A DNA stretch of 64,000 nucleotides from NCBI RefSeq assembly GCF_904846525.1, contig NZ_CAJHAZ010000009.1, positions 108,181 to 172,180 on the forward strand. Reading direction: 5' to 3'. Position numbers and translations under genes: made by a program. This stretch comes from Psychrobacter sp. 1044. Its GTDB lineage: Bacteria > Pseudomonadota > Gammaproteobacteria > Pseudomonadales > Moraxellaceae. How positions within the stretch are numbered: the first letter of the stretch is position 1; each line of letters begins with the position of its first letter. The notes below the pieces were generated by a model. The model had not been told where the DNA came from. It was given only the letters and a program-made list of their open reading frames with translations, and ran no database searches. Positions 46,749-59,546 of this stretch are shown one piece after another.

Positions 46749-49406
46749 ATGACCAAAAAAAATGCTACCGCCCGTCTCATTCACTTTTTGGTGGGGCTTG
46801 TTATTGCCTGCTTGGCATTGGCAGTTATCTTAGCACTTGCTGTGCCCATTGGTTTTTATGGGATGGCGATGTATTTATCGCCTACCCTGCCTAGCATTCA
46901 AGAGATTAAAACAGCAAATTTAGAGATGCCATTACAGATATATAGTAGTGATGACAAACTCATTGGCCAATATGGTAACCGTTTATCTTTACCCGTTACT
47001 TTTGAAGATATTCCTGAAAATTTGACTCATGCTTTTTTAGCAGCAGAAGATGCGTCCTTTTTTCAGCACAGCGGTATTAGTATTAAAGGTCTTGGTCGCG
47101 CAGTGACAGAAGTAGTGACTGACGACGACAGCCAAACGGGCGGCTCTACCATTACCATGCAGGTTGCCAAAAACTACTTCTTAAGTCCAGAGCGCACCTT
47201 AAATCGCAAATTGGTCGAGCTATTTTTAGCACGTAAAATAGAAGATGAGCTCAGTAAAAATGATATCTTGACGCTTTATGTTAACAAAATCTATCTAGGC
47301 GAAGGCGCTTATGGTATCCGCGCCGCGGCCAAAAAGTACTATAGTAAATCCCTAGAAAACCTCACTATTGCTGAAACAGCAATGTTGGCAGGTCTACCCA
47401 AAGCCCCTTCTAAATATAATCCTGTTGCCAATCCAAGTCGCGCCCTCACTCGCCGCAACTGGATCATTGGACGCATGCACGAGTTAGGCTATATCACTAA
47501 AGCACAACGCGACGAAGCGATCAGCTCACCAGTAGGCATTAACCTCTATAAAGAGAAGCTCGACGTCAATATGCCGTATTTGGCAGAAATGACACGCTCT
47601 ACCTTAGTTGATCGCTATGGTGAGCAAGTGATGCATAGTGGATGGCGGGTACGCCTTACCGTTGATAGCAAAGCACAAACAGATGCGGAAGCGGCGGTAC
47701 TGACAGGTTTAGTGGCTTACGAACATCGTCATGGTTGGCGCGGGGCTGAAGCAAATGATGAACCGCTAGAAAATTTCCGACGCTATAGCAATATGACTCC
47801 TGCCAAAGTCACCAAGGTTAATGCTCGCAGTTTTGAGGCGACAATGCCTTCTGGTGAGAATGTGACCGTTGGTTGGTCTGGGATGAGCTGGGCACGCAAG
47901 TATATTTCTGCCAATCGTATCGGTTACTTTCCTGACAACGCCCGCCAAATTGTCAATAAAAACGATATCATTCGTTTGATACCGACCGCGAATGGTAATT
48001 GGCAGTTGGGACAAATTCCCAAACTACAAGGAAGTCTGGTCTCCTTGAATCCAGAAACTGGCGCTGTTAATGCATTGGTCGGTGGCTTTGACTTTAATCA
48101 CAGTAAATTCAATCGTGCTCTACAAGGCTGGCGTCAACCAGGCTCAACCATTAAACCGCTTGTCTATACTGCTGCTCTAGAAAAAGGCTATCGCCCAGAT
48201 AGCATTGTTTCGGATCGACCGATTCAAGTGGGTGACTGGAAACCGAAAAATTCTGATCAACGTTTTTTAGGCGAAATCACTTTACGCCGTGGACTGTATT
48301 TATCTCGTAACTTAGTCTCTATTCGTCTCTTACAAGCCATTGGTATCTCTGATACGCGCGACCTATTAGATGAATTCGGACTTGATAAGGAAAAGCTACC
48401 GACGACTTTGTCGTTAGCGTTAGGTGCAGGACAAGCAACGCCGTTACAAATGGCAACAGCCTATGCCACGTTCGCGAATGGTGGTCACCGTGTACAGCCG
48501 TATTTTATCGAACAAATTTATAATTATAATAATAACCTCCTCTTTCAGGCAAACCCACGTCAAGCGTGTGCCACCTGCTTCAATGAAAAACTTGAAGACC
48601 TCAATAGAAATCTCATCGAAGATTATAAGAAATCAATTGAAAATGAAGACAGTGCTATCGATGATGAAGTGACGGTTAAAGAACAAAACTTAGAAAACAA
48701 TGATGATATTGATAACATTGAACAAAACGATAAAGCGCTAAATTTAAAGGTTTATGATGCTAGCCCACAGGCCGATCGCTTAAAAGCACCAGCGGTTCAA
48801 TATGCACTGGCTAAGCAAGCACCTCGAATCTTACAACCCAGAGTCGCTTTTGAGATGGCAGATATTTTACGTGACGTCGTACAGCGTGGTACGGCAGTAC
48901 GAGCAAAGGCTTTAGGACGTGATGATATTGGTGGCAAGACTGGTACCACCAATGAAGCAAAAGACGCTTGGTTTGCAGGTTTTCATCCTACCAATGCAAC
49001 TGTCGTATGGATGGGTTTTGATCAACCATCAACCATGGGTCGTCGCGAATATGGTGGTGTGGCAGCTCTACCCGTTTGGATGGATTTTATGAAAGCCCAA
49101 CTTAAAGACACGCCTCATCAATGGGTGTCTATCAATAACCGCGCCAAATCGAAAAAACAAAAGCAAAAAATTATAGAAATGACTGATGATGGTATTCTGG
49201 CCGATGATGAAGATACGGATAGCAGCGAATCAGAAAAACCAGTTAAGACGCAGACTCAACAGCGTAAATCACCACCAGCTGAGCCTGTTGAAGTACAAAC
49301 TAGCTCTCAAGCAGCCAAACCTAGTAACAGTCGTAGTAATGATAGTGTGCCGCAAAACCCTTTATCGGTAACACCCGTTGAGCGCATGCCACCGATACCA
49401 GAGTAG
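46749..49406 (+). CDS. mrcA: Penicillin-binding protein 1A
   Basis: PBP1A (also called ponA) is a bifunctional peptidoglycan polymerase and crosslinker in the inner membrane. The 885-residue protein has one membrane segment (about residues 9-40). A GT51 glycosyltransferase domain follows with the catalytic E100 in EDASFFQHSG. The transpeptidase domain has S466 in STIK, SRN at 519-521 and KTGT at 730-733. An acidic Asn/Asp/Glu-rich insertion at about 615-665 follows a CATC motif, in the same place as in E. coli PBP1A. The C-terminal 60 residues are a Ser/Pro/Gln-rich tail. ATG at 46749 is preferred to a TTG five codons upstream. Confidence 0.95.
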   Translation: MTKKNATARLIHFLVGLVIACLALAVILALAVPIGFYGMAMYLSPTLPSIQEIKTANLEMPLQIYSSDDKLIGQYGNRLSLPVTFEDIPENLTHAFLAAEDASFFQHSGISIKGLGRAVTEVVTDDDSQTGGSTITMQVAKNYFLSPERTLNRKLVELFLARKIEDELSKNDILTLYVNKIYLGEGAYGIRAAAKKYYSKSLENLTIAETAMLAGLPKAPSKYNPVANPSRALTRRNWIIGRMHELGYITKAQRDEAISSPVGINLYKEKLDVNMPYLAEMTRSTLVDRYGEQVMHSGWRVRLTVDSKAQTDAEAAVLTGLVAYEHRHGWRGAEANDEPLENFRRYSNMTPAKVTKVNARSFEATMPSGENVTVGWSGMSWARKYISANRIGYFPDNARQIVNKNDIIRLIPTANGNWQLGQIPKLQGSLVSLNPETGAVNALVGGFDFNHSKFNRALQGWRQPGSTIKPLVYTAALEKGYRPDSIVSDRPIQVGDWKPKNSDQRFLGEITLRRGLYLSRNLVSIRLLQAIGISDTRDLLDEFGLDKEKLPTTLSLALGAGQATPLQMATAYATFANGGHRVQPYFIEQIYNYNNNLLFQANPRQACATCFNEKLEDLNRNLIEDYKKSIENEDSAIDDEVTVKEQNLENNDDIDNIEQNDKALNLKVYDASPQADRLKAPAVQYALAKQAPRILQPRVAFEMADILRDVVQRGTAVRAKALGRDDIGGKTGTTNEAKDAWFAGFHPTNATVVWMGFDQPSTMGRREYGGVAALPVWMDFMKAQLKDTPHQWVSINNRAKSKKQKQKIIEMTDDGILADDEDTDSSESEKPVKTQTQQRKSPPAEPVEVQTSSQAAKPSNSRSNDSVPQNPLSVTPVERMPPIPE

Positions 49407-49436
49407 ACAACCATTAATAATATAAACTTATGACGC

Positions 49437-49477
49437 AAAAAAAGGCTTATTTGGCACTCGCTAAATAAGCCTTTTTT
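49437..49477. terminator. Terminator after ponA
   Basis: AAAAAAAGGCTTATTT and its complement enclose a ten-base loop and run into a T-run. Complementarity is perfect over 15 bp. Confidence 0.92.
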
Positions 49478-49529
49478 ATACTTAATATTTTGCTCAATAC
49501 CACTCTATTAAAGGACAGTCATCAGTCAA

Positions 49530-49580
49530 CTAGGACATGTCCTCATTTTAAAAATGGTGATAAAAATGAGATAAAATTTT
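49530..49580. repeat. Palindromic element, copy with one intact arm
   Basis: CTAGGACATGTCCTCATTT and the middle block AAAAATGGTGATAAAAATGAG match the copy at 40412 read on the other strand, but the second GGACACGTCC arm is replaced by an AT-rich sequence. It lies between ponA and the convergent DUF6586-like gene. Confidence 0.75.
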
Positions 49581-49591
49581 AATAACTATTT

Positions 49592-50113
49592 TTAGAACTC
49601 AACCATACCAGCACGTAGTTGCTCAATCAGCTCTAAAAACTGCTGACGCCATTCTCGTATGGTCGTCTCATCTGGCAGCCATTGATTCGACAAGGTCACA
49701 ACGTTAACAATAAGATCAGGTGAGGCAGTATTGCTTGGTGTTTGATCTGCGATAGTATCTGGCGGTACGGCGTACAGACAACGCTGATACGCCCGCTCTA
49801 TATTGGCCAAAAAACCCTGCTGCTGTAACTGCTGTAATCGCTGAATCTCAGGCGATACTTGGGTACGCTCGCTCAATGCTTGCTCAATATCTGACAATGT
49901 TGGTGCGCTCAGGTTTAAACTATAAAAATAACCTAGCTCTTGGGTAAATGCGAGAAAGGCACCGTATAGATGAAAAATAGCAGTTTCACAATGGGCTTGG
50001 TATAGCTGCTTATCATCGGTACTTCCCGCTGCTTGGCAGGATAGACGACAGAAATACAGTTTTTGATTGGTTCGATCTGCTTGATATTTGGCAACGCGGG
50101 TTTTACCTGACAT
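49592..50113 (-). CDS. Conserved hypothetical protein, DUF6586-like
   Basis: This 173-residue soluble protein begins with TRVAKYQADRTNQKLYFCRL and an alpha-helical N-terminal half. A helix-rich centre carries the run of Gln/Leu (QRLQQLQQQGF), and the end has WLPDETTIREWRQQFLELIEQ. The TNQKLYF start and the closing helix are features I associate with the gammaproteobacterial DUF6586 family; this is a recognition by eye. Function unknown. The start has AAGGATAAG upstream. It lies alone, converging on ponA and running in the same direction as rpoC. Confidence 0.6.
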   Translation of the reverse strand: MSGKTRVAKYQADRTNQKLYFCRLSCQAAGSTDDKQLYQAHCETAIFHLYGAFLAFTQELGYFYSLNLSAPTLSDIEQALSERTQVSPEIQRLQQLQQQGFLANIERAYQRCLYAVPPDTIADQTPSNTASPDLIVNVVTLSNQWLPDETTIREWRQQFLELIEQLRAGMVEF

Positions 50114-50214
50114 TTGTAACTTATCCTTATATGAAGTGTAAATTAGGGCATATTTTCCAGTGTACTATTTTTTCAGATAACAGTACCATGCATTTCTCAC
50201 TTTATTGCACACAC

Positions 50215-50245
50215 AAAAAAGCCAGCAACTTAGGCTGGCTTTTTA
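50215..50245 (-). terminator. Terminator of the rpoBC operon
   Basis: On the minus strand GCCAGC and GCTGGC form the core of a stem extended by A/T pairs (AAAAAA with TTTTTT), 36 bp past the rpoC stop. Confidence 0.92.
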
Positions 50246-50280
50246 TCAAATTAACAATAAATCAAAGACGCTTAATACTA

Positions 50281-53200
50281 TTAATTATCCTGATTAAGCT
50301 CTTGTGCAAAGGCTTCATCAAAGCTTGCAAAGTCTTTACTGTCCGTGCTCGCTGACATATCAAATGCTGCATTATCAAACCCTGCTTTAAGATCTTTATC
50401 TAGCAGTTTTTGCTCCGCTTTCTCTTTGCGTGCTTTATGATAAGCAAGACCAGTACCAGCAGGAATCAAGCGACCAACGACCACGTTTTCTTTCAGACCA
50501 CGTAGCTCATCCACTTTACCAGTCACGGCAGCCGCAGTTAGTACACGGGTCGTCTCCTGGAACGATGCTGCTGAAATAAAGCTTTCTGTAGCCAGACTTG
50601 CTTTGGTGATACCTAGTAATTGACGCTCGAACTGTACTGGGAATTTATCTTCCGCTTCCAGCTTCGCATTCAATGCTTTGATATCAGAGTACTCTGCTTG
50701 ATCGCCTTTGAAGTGGTTTGAATCGCCGCCATCGGTAATTTCAACTTTGCGCAACATCTGACGAATAATCACTTCGATATGCTTATCGTTGATTTTTACA
50801 CCCTGCAAGCGATAAACGTCCTGTACTTCGTTAACGATGTAATCAGCAAGTGCAGTCTGACCTTTCAAACGTAAGATATCATGTGGATTCTGTGGACCAT
50901 CAGCGATCACTTCACCACGTGCTACCGTTTCGTTTTCAAAGACGTTGATTTGACGCCATTTCGGAATTAGCTCTTCATGAATCTCACCATCTTCATTGGT
51001 GATGATGAAGCGGTTTTTACCTTTAGTCTCTTTACCAAAGCTAACCACACCTGTCATTTCTGCCATGATGGCATGATCTTTTGGACGACGTGCTTCGAAC
51101 AAGTCAGCAACACGTGGTAGACCACCGGTAATATCTTTGGTACCTGAAGAGGCTTGTGGTACACGACCCAAAATCGAACCGGCTGCTACTTTTTCACCAT
51201 CGCTGACGCGAATGATGGTTTCAGCTGGTAAGAAGTAAACCACTTCTTTACCTTCGTCAGTGTTCAAGATAATCGCAGGACGTAAGTCTTTTGCTGAACT
51301 TGAACGGTCACGAGTAGCAAGAATCTCAAATGAGCTCATACCCGTCGCATCATCAACTTTTACGGTAGCAGTTAAGCCATCAGTAATCTCACTGAAGCGT
51401 GCAGTACCAGCAAATTCTGTGATAATAGGATGCGTGTGCGGATCCCATTTAGCGATGGTTTGACCAGCATCTACCTGATCTTCGTGTTTCACAAGCACGC
51501 TAGAACCATAAGGCACTTTATAACGTTCACGCTCACGACCAAGCTCATCGGTCAAGGCAATTTCAGCTGAACGCGATACGATGACTAAGTGACCATCGGT
51601 ATGTTGAACCGTTTTCATGTTTTCGAAATGCGCTTGACCAGCACTACGAACTGAGATGCTGTTATCCACTGATGCTGAGCTTGCTGCCCCGCCCACGTGG
51701 AATGTACGCATCGTTAACTGAGTACCTGGTTCACCGATAGACTGAGCCGCCATAACACCGACTGATTCGCCGATGTTCACTTTATGACCACGAGCCAAAT
51801 CACGACCATAACACTGTGAACAAACACCATGCTCAACATTACAAGTAATAACTGAGCGTACCCAGATATCATCAATCGCATTGTTATCAAGCACGTTTAC
51901 CCAATGCTCGTCGATCAAAGTACCTGCTGGAATCAATACCTTATCGGCATCATCGTTATAAGTCACATCACGAGCCGTCACACGACCTAGTACTAGCTCG
52001 CCTAACTTCTCAATGATTTCACCACCTTGAATATGTGGTTTCATGAGCAAGCCTTGCTCAGTACCACAGTCATCACTGGTAATAACCAAATCTTGTGCCA
52101 CATCAACCAAACGACGCGTCAAGTAACCTGAGTTAGCCGTTTTGAGTGCCGTATCCGCAAGACCTTTACGTGCACCATGCGTTGAAATAAAGTACTGAAG
52201 TACGGTCAAGCCTTCACGGAAGTTTGCTTTAATTGGCGTTTCGATGATTGAACCATCTGGCTTAGCCATCAAACCACGCATACCAGCCAACTGACGAATC
52301 TGAGCCGCACTACCACGAGCACCAGAATCTGACATGATAAAGATAGAGTTGAATGACTTCTGCTCTTCTTCTTCACCTTTGGCGTTCATGATTTTATCAG
52401 TGGCTAAGTTGTCCATCATCGCTTTAGCGACTTTGTCATTGGTACGTGACCAGATATCAACCACTTTGTTATAGCGCTCACCAGCGGTCACAAAACCTTG
52501 CTCGAATTGATCTTCGATTTCGCGAACTTCGCCTTCTGCCACTTCGATGATTTGCTTTTTCAGTGGTGGAATGACCATGTCATCAATACCGATAGACACA
52601 CCAGACAATGTCGCTTGGGCAAAACCAAGATACATCAATTGGTCAGCAAACATGACACTTTCTTTAACGCCAACTTTACGGTAGCAAGAGTTGATCAAAC
52701 GAGAGATGTTTTTCTTCGTCATCTCTTGGTTACATTCATCAAAAGACATACCTTTAGGCATGATGTTCCAGATCAATAAACGACCTGCAACCGTTTCTTT
52801 TAAGCTGATTTCTTTAGTCTCATTGCCATCTTCATCAATATGCGTCTCGGTGACACGCACTTTGATCTTAGCGTTTACATGTAAATCGTTTGAACCAATC
52901 GCACGCAATGCTTCATTAACGGTGGCAAAAATCATGCCCTCGCCTTTAGAATTGATTGATGAGCGGCTGATGTAATATAAACCCAGTACAACATCCTGTG
53001 ACGGTACGATGATTGGATCACCGTTCGCAGGCGACAAGATGTTATTGGTAGACATCATTAGCGCACGTGATTCAAGCTGTGCTTCTAGCGTCAATGGCAC
53101 GTGAACGGCCATTTGGTCACCATCAAAATCGGCGTTGAACGCGGTACAAACGAGCGGATGCAATTGGATTGCTTTACCTTCGATAAGTACTGGTTCAAAT

Positions 53201-54513
53201 GCTTGCAAGCCCAAACGGTGAAGCGTTGGTGCACGGTTAAGAAGCACTGGATGCTCACGGATAACCATGGCCAGCATATCCCACACTTGCGGCTCTTCAC
53301 GCTCTACCATCTTTTTGGCAGCTTTAATTGTCGTAGCTAAACCATGAGACAATAATTTGTTATAAGTAAATGGTTTGAATAATTCAAGTGCCATTTTCTT
53401 TGGTAAACCGCACTGATGTAAACGTAGCGTTGGACCAACAACGATCACCGAACGACCAGAATAATCGACACGCTTACCAAGTAAGTTTTGACGGAAACGA
53501 CCTTGCTTACCTTTGATCATATCAGCCAAAGATTTCAATGGACGCTTGTTACTACCAGTGATCGCACGACCGCGACGACCGTTATCAAGCAAGGCATCCA
53601 CTGATTCTTGCAACATACGCTTTTCGTTACGTACGATGATATCAGGGGCGCTCAGCTCAAGCAGACGCTTTAGACGGTTATTACGGTTGATCACGCGGCG
53701 ATATAGATCGTTTAGATCTGAAGTCGCAAAACGACCACCTTCTAGTGGTACTAGCGGACGCAAATCTGGTGGTAGTACTGGCAAGATGTTCATCACCATC
53801 CACTCAGGCTTGTTATTAGAGTCACGGAAGGCTTCTAATAATTTAAGACGCTTAGACATCTTTTTAAGCTTGGTTTCAGAACCCGTTTGCGGAATCGCTT
53901 CGCGCAAATCATCGATTTCAAGATCCAAATCGATATCTTTCAATAGGTCTTGAACCGCTTCAGCACCCATTTTGGCAGTGAATTCATCGCCAAATTCTTC
54001 AAGGGCTTTATAATAGTCTTCATCATCAAGCAGTTGATACTTCTCTAGAGAAGTCAAACCTGGCTCAGTAACAATATAACTTTCAAAATACAGAACGCGC
54101 TCGATATCACGTAGCGTCATGTCTAACAATAGACCGATGCGGCTTGGTAATGATTTTAAGAACCAAATATGCGCCACTGGGCTGGCTAAGTCAATATGAC
54201 CCATACGATCACGACGTACTTTCGCAGTCGTTACTTCTACGCCACATTTTTCACAGATAACGCCTTGGAACTTACGGCGCTTATATTTACCACATAAACA
54301 TTCAAAGTCTTTTACTGGACCAAAGATTTTGGCACAAAATAGACCATCACGTTCAGGCTTAAACGTACGATAGTTAATAGTTTCAGGCTTTTTCACTTCG
54401 CCATGTGACCATGACTTAATGACGTCAGGTGAGGCTAAAGTAATTTGAATGCTATCAAACTCTTGATTACCGTTGCCGGTAGGGCTTTGCATGATATCGA
54501 GTAAATCTTTCAA
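50281..54513 (-). CDS. rpoC: DNA-directed RNA polymerase subunit beta'
   Basis: RpoC forms the catalytic half of RNA polymerase that carries the active-site magnesium. The 1410-residue protein has the N-terminal zinc site (C72, C74, C87, C90) and the catalytic [12 protein letters not shown] motif near residue 460. The second zinc cluster region contains [16 protein letters not shown]. Length is typical for Gammaproteobacteria. The start codon is TTG at 54513, placed by the conserved MKDLLDIM N-terminus and a GGAGAAG site four bases upstream. rpoB lies 188 bp upstream; a terminator follows. Confidence 0.97.
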   Translation of the reverse strand: MKDLLDIMQSPTGNGNQEFDSIQITLASPDVIKSWSHGEVKKPETINYRTFKPERDGLFCAKIFGPVKDFECLCGKYKRRKFQGVICEKCGVEVTTAKVRRDRMGHIDLASPVAHIWFLKSLPSRIGLLLDMTLRDIERVLYFESYIVTEPGLTSLEKYQLLDDEDYYKALEEFGDEFTAKMGAEAVQDLLKDIDLDLEIDDLREAIPQTGSETKLKKMSKRLKLLEAFRDSNNKPEWMVMNILPVLPPDLRPLVPLEGGRFATSDLNDLYRRVINRNNRLKRLLELSAPDIIVRNEKRMLQESVDALLDNGRRGRAITGSNKRPLKSLADMIKGKQGRFRQNLLGKRVDYSGRSVIVVGPTLRLHQCGLPKKMALELFKPFTYNKLLSHGLATTIKAAKKMVEREEPQVWDMLAMVIREHPVLLNRAPTLHRLGLQAFEPVLIEGKAIQLHPLVCTAFNADFDGDQMAVHVPLTLEAQLESRALMMSTNNILSPANGDPIIVPSQDVVLGLYYISRSSINSKGEGMIFATVNEALRAIGSNDLHVNAKIKVRVTETHIDEDGNETKEISLKETVAGRLLIWNIMPKGMSFDECNQEMTKKNISRLINSCYRKVGVKESVMFADQLMYLGFAQATLSGVSIGIDDMVIPPLKKQIIEVAEGEVREIEDQFEQGFVTAGERYNKVVDIWSRTNDKVAKAMMDNLATDKIMNAKGEEEEQKSFNSIFIMSDSGARGSAAQIRQLAGMRGLMAKPDGSIIETPIKANFREGLTVLQYFISTHGARKGLADTALKTANSGYLTRRLVDVAQDLVITSDDCGTEQGLLMKPHIQGGEIIEKLGELVLGRVTARDVTYNDDADKVLIPAGTLIDEHWVNVLDNNAIDDIWVRSVITCNVEHGVCSQCYGRDLARGHKVNIGESVGVMAAQSIGEPGTQLTMRTFHVGGAASSASVDNSISVRSAGQAHFENMKTVQHTDGHLVIVSRSAEIALTDELGRERERYKVPYGSSVLVKHEDQVDAGQTIAKWDPHTHPIITEFAGTARFSEITDGLTATVKVDDATGMSSFEILATRDRSSSAKDLRPAIILNTDEGKEVVYFLPAETIIRVSDGEKVAAGSILGRVPQASSGTKDITGGLPRVADLFEARRPKDHAIMAEMTGVVSFGKETKGKNRFIITNEDGEIHEELIPKWRQINVFENETVARGEVIADGPQNPHDILRLKGQTALADYIVNEVQDVYRLQGVKINDKHIEVIIRQMLRKVEITDGGDSNHFKGDQAEYSDIKALNAKLEAEDKFPVQFERQLLGITKASLATESFISAASFQETTRVLTAAAVTGKVDELRGLKENVVVGRLIPAGTGLAYHKARKEKAEQKLLDKDLKAGFDNAAFDMSASTDSKDFASFDEAFAQELNQDN

Positions 54514-54701
54514 GTTGCTTCTCCGTTATCTTTATAATCATCTGATAGCGTATTATTGACGCAAATAAGATGAATGAAGGCAATGAATAGGGTTGAGACA
54601 AATCACTAAAAGCAGCAGCTATGCGCATACTGCTTTTAGGTTGACCACTAAGGATAATAATCAACTGAGACCATGTTAACGATAGTCTCAATCAGCCGTG
54701 C

Positions 54702-57700
54702 TTAATGGGTTTGTTTTAACTCAATATTAATACCCAATGATTTGATTTCTTTGGTCAGTACGTTAAACGATTCAGGCATACCTGGATCCATATACTGCTC
54801 ACCATCAACGATGTTTTTGTACATACGCGTACGGCCTTCAACGTCATCCGACTTCACAGTCAGCATCTCTTGTAGCGTATAAGTCGCGCCGTAAGCTTCT
54901 AGTGCCCAGACTTCCATCTCACCGAAGCGCTGACCACCAAACTGAGCTTTACCGCCGAGTGGCTGCTGCGTCACAAGTGAGTAAGAACCAGTTGAACGTG
55001 CATGCATTTTGTCGTCAACCAAATGGTTAAGTTTCAGCATGTACATATAACCAACGGTTACTTTACGGTCAAACTTCTGACCAGTACGACCATCATACAA
55101 CGTCTGTTGACCATCGCGATCCATACCAGCAAGCTCTAGCAGGTCTTTAACTTGGCTTTCTCTTGCACCGTCAAACACTGCTGTGCCCATTGGTACACCA
55201 GCGCGCAAGTTATCTGCTAGCGCCATGATGTCATCATCACTCAGGCTATCAAGATCAACTTGCTCACCGCCGACTTGGTTATAAATTTTGTCTAAGAAGT
55301 CACGTAAATCTTTGATCGCTGCTTGCGATTTGAGCATACCATCGATCTTCTCGCCCAAACCTTTCGCTGCCATACCCAAATGCGTTTCTAGAACCTGACC
55401 GATGTTCATACGAGATGGTACACCAAGCGGGTTCAAGACGATGTCAACGGTATTACCATTTTCATCATAAGGCATATCTTCAACTGGCATAATGCGCGAT
55501 ACCACACCTTTGTTACCATGACGACCCGCCATTTTATCACCAGGCTGAATACGACGCTTAACCGCTAGATATACCTTAACGATTTTTTGTACGCCATGTT
55601 GTAAGTCATCACCAGCGGTTAATTTGCGTTTTTTCTCAGCAAACTTCACATCGATGTCTTTTTGCTTATCAACCAAATACTCAGCGATTTGCGTTAGACG
55701 CTCAGAGATTTCTTCTTCAACTGGTTGGATATCAAGCAAAGTCTCAAGGCTCATATCTTTCATATCGGCCAATGCCATCACTGTACCGGCTTTTAGACCA
55801 GAACCACCGCTGACTTTTTGACCATCAAGCAAGTTACCGATACGACCACGAGCCGCTTCTTCAAAGATACGTAGCTCTTCTTTTAAATCTTTACGATAGC
55901 TATCAAGCTGTGATTTTTCAATTGCTCTTGCACGTGCATCTTTTTCAACGCCGTCACGAGTAAAGACTTGCACGTCAATAACCGTGCCTTTACTTGATGT
56001 TGGTACACGTAGCGACGTGTCTTTAACATCAGCCGCTTTTTCACCAAAGATAGCCCGGAGCAATTTCTCTTCTGGCGTCAGTTGTGTTTCACCTTTTGGC
56101 GTCACTTTACCAACTAAGATATCACCAGCGTCAACTTCAGCACCGATATAAACGATACCAGCTTCATCAAGGCTTGATAGCGCCGCTTCGCCAACGTTTG
56201 GAATATCCGCAGTAATCTCTTCGGTTCCAAGCTTGGTATCACGTGCCACACAAGTCAATTCTTGGATATGAATAGTAGTAAAACGATCTTCTTTCACCAC
56301 TTTTTCAGACAGCAAGATTGAATCTTCGAAGTTATAACCATTCCACGGCATAAATGCGATGCGAATGTTCTGACCTAGTGCAAGCTCACCAAGATCCGTT
56401 GACGGACCATCAGCTAAGATATCACCTACAGCAATAGCATCACCTTGGTTGACGATAATACGTTGGTTGATACAAGTATTTTGGTTAGAACGCGTGTATT
56501 TAACGAGGTTGTAGATATCAATACCAGCTTCACCAGCAATCATCTCATCTTCATTGACACGAACCACAACACGTGAGGCATCAACATCTTCGATCACACC
56601 GCCACGCTTAGCGATCACACAAACACCTGAGTCACGCGCAACGTGACGCTCCATGCCCGTACCTACTAACGGCTTATCAGCACGTAGCGTAGGAACTGCT
56701 TGACGCTGCATGTTCGAGCCCATCAAGGCACGGTTAGCATCATCATGCTCTAGGAAAGGAATTAGGCCTGCTGCAACTGATACAACCTGACTTGGCGACA
56801 CATCCATATGCGTCACTTTTTCTGGCGGCATACGGACGAATTCACCATAGCTACGCACACTGACCATCTCATCAGATAACGCGCCTTCTGCGGTTACTGG
56901 TGAATCAGCCTGTGCAATGACCGTACCTACTTCTTCAATCGCTGATAGATACTCAATGACATCAGTTACTTTACCATCAACCACACGGCGATAAGGCGTT
57001 TCTAAGAAGCCAAAGCTGTTGGTCTTTGCAAAGGTCGCTAATGAGTTAATCAAACCAATGTTTGGACCTTCAGGAGTCTCAATCGGACATACGCGACCAT
57101 AATGGGTATCATGTACGTCACGTACTTCAAAGCCTGCACGTTCACGGGTCAGACCACCAGGTCCTAGTGCTGATACACGGCGTTTATGGGTAACTTCAGA
57201 CAATGGGTTGTTCTGATCCATAAACTGCGATAACTGGCTTGAACCAAAGAATTCTTTGACCGCAGCAGCAACAGGTTTTGAGTTAATCAAATCTTGCGGT
57301 GACAAGTTATCAGATTCCGCTGAGCTTAAACGCTCTTTGACTGCACGCTCAACACGCACTAGACCAACACGGAATTGGTTTTCTGCCATCTCGCCGACCG
57401 AACGAATACGGCGGTTACCTAAATGGTCGATATCATCGACTTCGCCGCGACCATTACGAATCTCAATCAATTCTTTTAGGACATTAACGATATCGGCATT
57501 GGTCAATACACTACGAGCGCGTTGGATGTCTGGATCATCAGTATTATCAAACTCTAACCCTAAACGACGGTTAAATTTCATACGACCGACATTTGATAAG
57601 TCATAACGATCCGCGTTGAAGAACATGCTGTCAAATAGTTTTTCAGCGGTCTCAACCGTTGGTGGCTCACCTGGACGCATGACTTTATAAATTTCAATCA

Positions 57701-58820
57701 AGGCTTCTTCGCGGCTTGAGGTGCTATCTGCACGTAGCGTATCGGCAATATAACTGCCTTGATCGATATCGTTGGTGAACAAAATGCTGAACTCTTTGAT
57801 AGACTCGCTGGCTTCAAATGCACTTAATTTAACCAATAATTCATGGTCAATTAGAGTATTCGCTTTAGCGATAACTTCATCATTTACCACGATATCTTCA
57901 GCTAAAATACGCTCATAGAGATACTCATCAGGTATCGCAATCTTCGTCATACCTGCTTCTTCAAGCTGACGAATACGGCGTGCATTAATACGCTTGCCCT
58001 GCTCTACGATAACATCACCTTCTGGTGATACGATATCGAACTGAGCCATCTCACCGCGCAAGCGATCAGCAACCAGATCAATCTCGAATTGCTCTTCACC
58101 TTTATATACGGCTACTTTATCAAAGAACAAATCTAAGATTTCAGACGTTGTTAGACCAAGCGCACGTAAAATAATTGAAGCCAATAGCTTACGACGACGG
58201 TCAATACGAGCAAAAACTAAGTCTTTAGCATCAAATTCAAAATCTAACCATGAACCACGGTAAGGAATGATACGCGCGTTATAAAGCACTTTACCACTTG
58301 AATGCGACTTACCTTTATCATGATCAAAGAACACACCAGGTGAACGATGTAGCTGAGATACGATAACACGCTCAGTACCATTGATAATAAAAGTACCGTT
58401 AGCTGTCATCAACGGCATCTCGCCCATATAGACGCTTTGCTCACGGATATCTTTAATAGCCGCTTTGCTGTCTTTATCTTTGCTGTCTTTGTCTTTGATG
58501 ATCAAACGGATTTTGACACGCATAGGCGCAGCAAATGTTGAGCCACGCAAGATACACTCACGCTCGTCAAATTCAGGCGTGCCTAAATAATATTCAACGA
58601 ATTGTAGCTCTGCGTTACCAGAGTGACTCTCAATTGGGAAAATAGAGGAATACGCAGCTTGCAAACCAGTATTCTCACGAGCTTTTGGCTTTTTGTGCTC
58701 TTGCAAAAATTGCTCGTAAGAATCTACTTGAATAGACAGTAAATAGGGAATGTCCATCACAGTGGGCAATTCAGCAAAACTTTTGCGAATACGCTTTTTT
58801 TCAGTATAAGAATATGCCAT
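54702..58820 (-). CDS. rpoB: DNA-directed RNA polymerase subunit beta
   Basis: RpoB is the second-largest subunit of RNA polymerase. The 1372-residue protein has the rifampicin-binding region [16 protein letters not shown] and [13 protein letters not shown] in the sensitive form, with the Asp, His and Ser usually altered in resistance all present. A KPA-type stretch, [15 protein letters not shown], is conserved near residue 1100. A 5-residue duplication ([10 protein letters not shown]) occurs at about residue 110-119. ATG at 58820 has AGGA upstream. A 790-bp gap separates it from rplL. Confidence 0.97.
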   Translation of the reverse strand: MAYSYTEKKRIRKSFAELPTVMDIPYLLSIQVDSYEQFLQEHKKPKARENTGLQAAYSSIFPIESHSGNAELQFVEYYLGTPEFDERECILRGSTFAAPMRVKIRLIIKDKDSKDKDSKAAIKDIREQSVYMGEMPLMTANGTFIINGTERVIVSQLHRSPGVFFDHDKGKSHSSGKVLYNARIIPYRGSWLDFEFDAKDLVFARIDRRRKLLASIILRALGLTTSEILDLFFDKVAVYKGEEQFEIDLVADRLRGEMAQFDIVSPEGDVIVEQGKRINARRIRQLEEAGMTKIAIPDEYLYERILAEDIVVNDEVIAKANTLIDHELLVKLSAFEASESIKEFSILFTNDIDQGSYIADTLRADSTSSREEALIEIYKVMRPGEPPTVETAEKLFDSMFFNADRYDLSNVGRMKFNRRLGLEFDNTDDPDIQRARSVLTNADIVNVLKELIEIRNGRGEVDDIDHLGNRRIRSVGEMAENQFRVGLVRVERAVKERLSSAESDNLSPQDLINSKPVAAAVKEFFGSSQLSQFMDQNNPLSEVTHKRRVSALGPGGLTRERAGFEVRDVHDTHYGRVCPIETPEGPNIGLINSLATFAKTNSFGFLETPYRRVVDGKVTDVIEYLSAIEEVGTVIAQADSPVTAEGALSDEMVSVRSYGEFVRMPPEKVTHMDVSPSQVVSVAAGLIPFLEHDDANRALMGSNMQRQAVPTLRADKPLVGTGMERHVARDSGVCVIAKRGGVIEDVDASRVVVRVNEDEMIAGEAGIDIYNLVKYTRSNQNTCINQRIIVNQGDAIAVGDILADGPSTDLGELALGQNIRIAFMPWNGYNFEDSILLSEKVVKEDRFTTIHIQELTCVARDTKLGTEEITADIPNVGEAALSSLDEAGIVYIGAEVDAGDILVGKVTPKGETQLTPEEKLLRAIFGEKAADVKDTSLRVPTSSKGTVIDVQVFTRDGVEKDARARAIEKSQLDSYRKDLKEELRIFEEAARGRIGNLLDGQKVSGGSGLKAGTVMALADMKDMSLETLLDIQPVEEEISERLTQIAEYLVDKQKDIDVKFAEKKRKLTAGDDLQHGVQKIVKVYLAVKRRIQPGDKMAGRHGNKGVVSRIMPVEDMPYDENGNTVDIVLNPLGVPSRMNIGQVLETHLGMAAKGLGEKIDGMLKSQAAIKDLRDFLDKIYNQVGGEQVDLDSLSDDDIMALADNLRAGVPMGTAVFDGARESQVKDLLELAGMDRDGQQTLYDGRTGQKFDRKVTVGYMYMLKLNHLVDDKMHARSTGSYSLVTQQPLGGKAQFGGQRFGEMEVWALEAYGATYTLQEMLTVKSDDVEGRTRMYKNIVDGEQYMDPGMPESFNVLTKEIKSLGINIELKQTH
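58464..58493 (-). repeat. 15-bp direct repeat in rpoB (DKDSK x 2)
   Basis: Two near-identical 15-bp units encode a repeated Asp-Lys-Asp-Ser-Lys in an external loop of RpoB, where E. coli has a shorter, different sequence. The frame is kept. Confidence 0.85.
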
Positions 58821-59546
58821 CGAGAGTCCTTACAGTAAACGTGGAAACAAATTAAAAGCGTGGCCAGCGTGCATAAATACGATGCAAACTTGGCGACGTA
58901 AACGATAATATAAAACAGGTAATCGTGTTCAGTTGATATCTTTTGTCAATTACTACTTCTGCTATCAGTGCTTACTTAGCACCCTTACTTTCATTTTATG
59001 ATCGGTATCTAAGTCAGTCTATATGACCACTCAGACAACCAAATTCAATATCACATCATCTAAAACATATTGCTTTTAAGCAAAACTTACTCATAGAGGT
59101 AAGAAAACATGACTCGTTCAAGGGTATTTCTAAGTTATCTGCTATCAAAACTGATTGTATTTAGTCATTTTTCTTTCAAAAAACCAGCTCTTTCAAAACC
59201 AACAATTCTATCAAAACTAATATCGTCGCTGATATGTACCGTCTATAAGCCTAACTACTGACAGTAATACTCTGCGAAACGGACAACCTAAACTTAATAG
59301 CTTTTCAGAATTAATAATAATCGGGGTAACTATAACTTTTAGAATCAGTATAAACTATAGTGTTAATGGGAAAGCATGCAGACACAAAAAAATGCCAAAC
59401 ATCTATGGACGTTTAGCTTAAATTAACTGATTTCAAAAACTGGCATGTGTGCTTGCATGTATATCGTCTGTCCTTTTGATGGGTATCCACCGTGATGTTG
59501 CATACGTATGTTGGCAGACACAAAAGGTCAAGCTACGAATTATAGT
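58821..59546. other. Long non-coding region upstream of rpoB
   Basis: These 726 bases between the rplL terminator and rpoB contain no gene. They hold an extended inverted repeat at 59374-59459, a CATACGTATG palindrome at 59501-59510, and two copies of GCAGACACAAAA (59379 and 59514). The region is probably the promoter and leader of a separate rpoBC transcript. Confidence 0.6.
59374..59459. promoter_or_regulatory. Extended imperfect inverted repeat in the rpoB upstream region
   Basis: Outer arms GCATGCAGACACA and TGTGTGCTTGCATG, and inner arms TGCCA (59393-59397) and TGGCA (59441-59445), pair across a 43-base loop. It could be an RNA leader hairpin or a protein-binding site. Confidence 0.45.

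Noticed and set aside
48590..48745. Acidic low-complexity insertion in PBP1A as a possible novel domain
   Set aside because: E. coli PBP1A has a CxxC-type motif followed by an acidic insertion at the same place, so this is a family feature.
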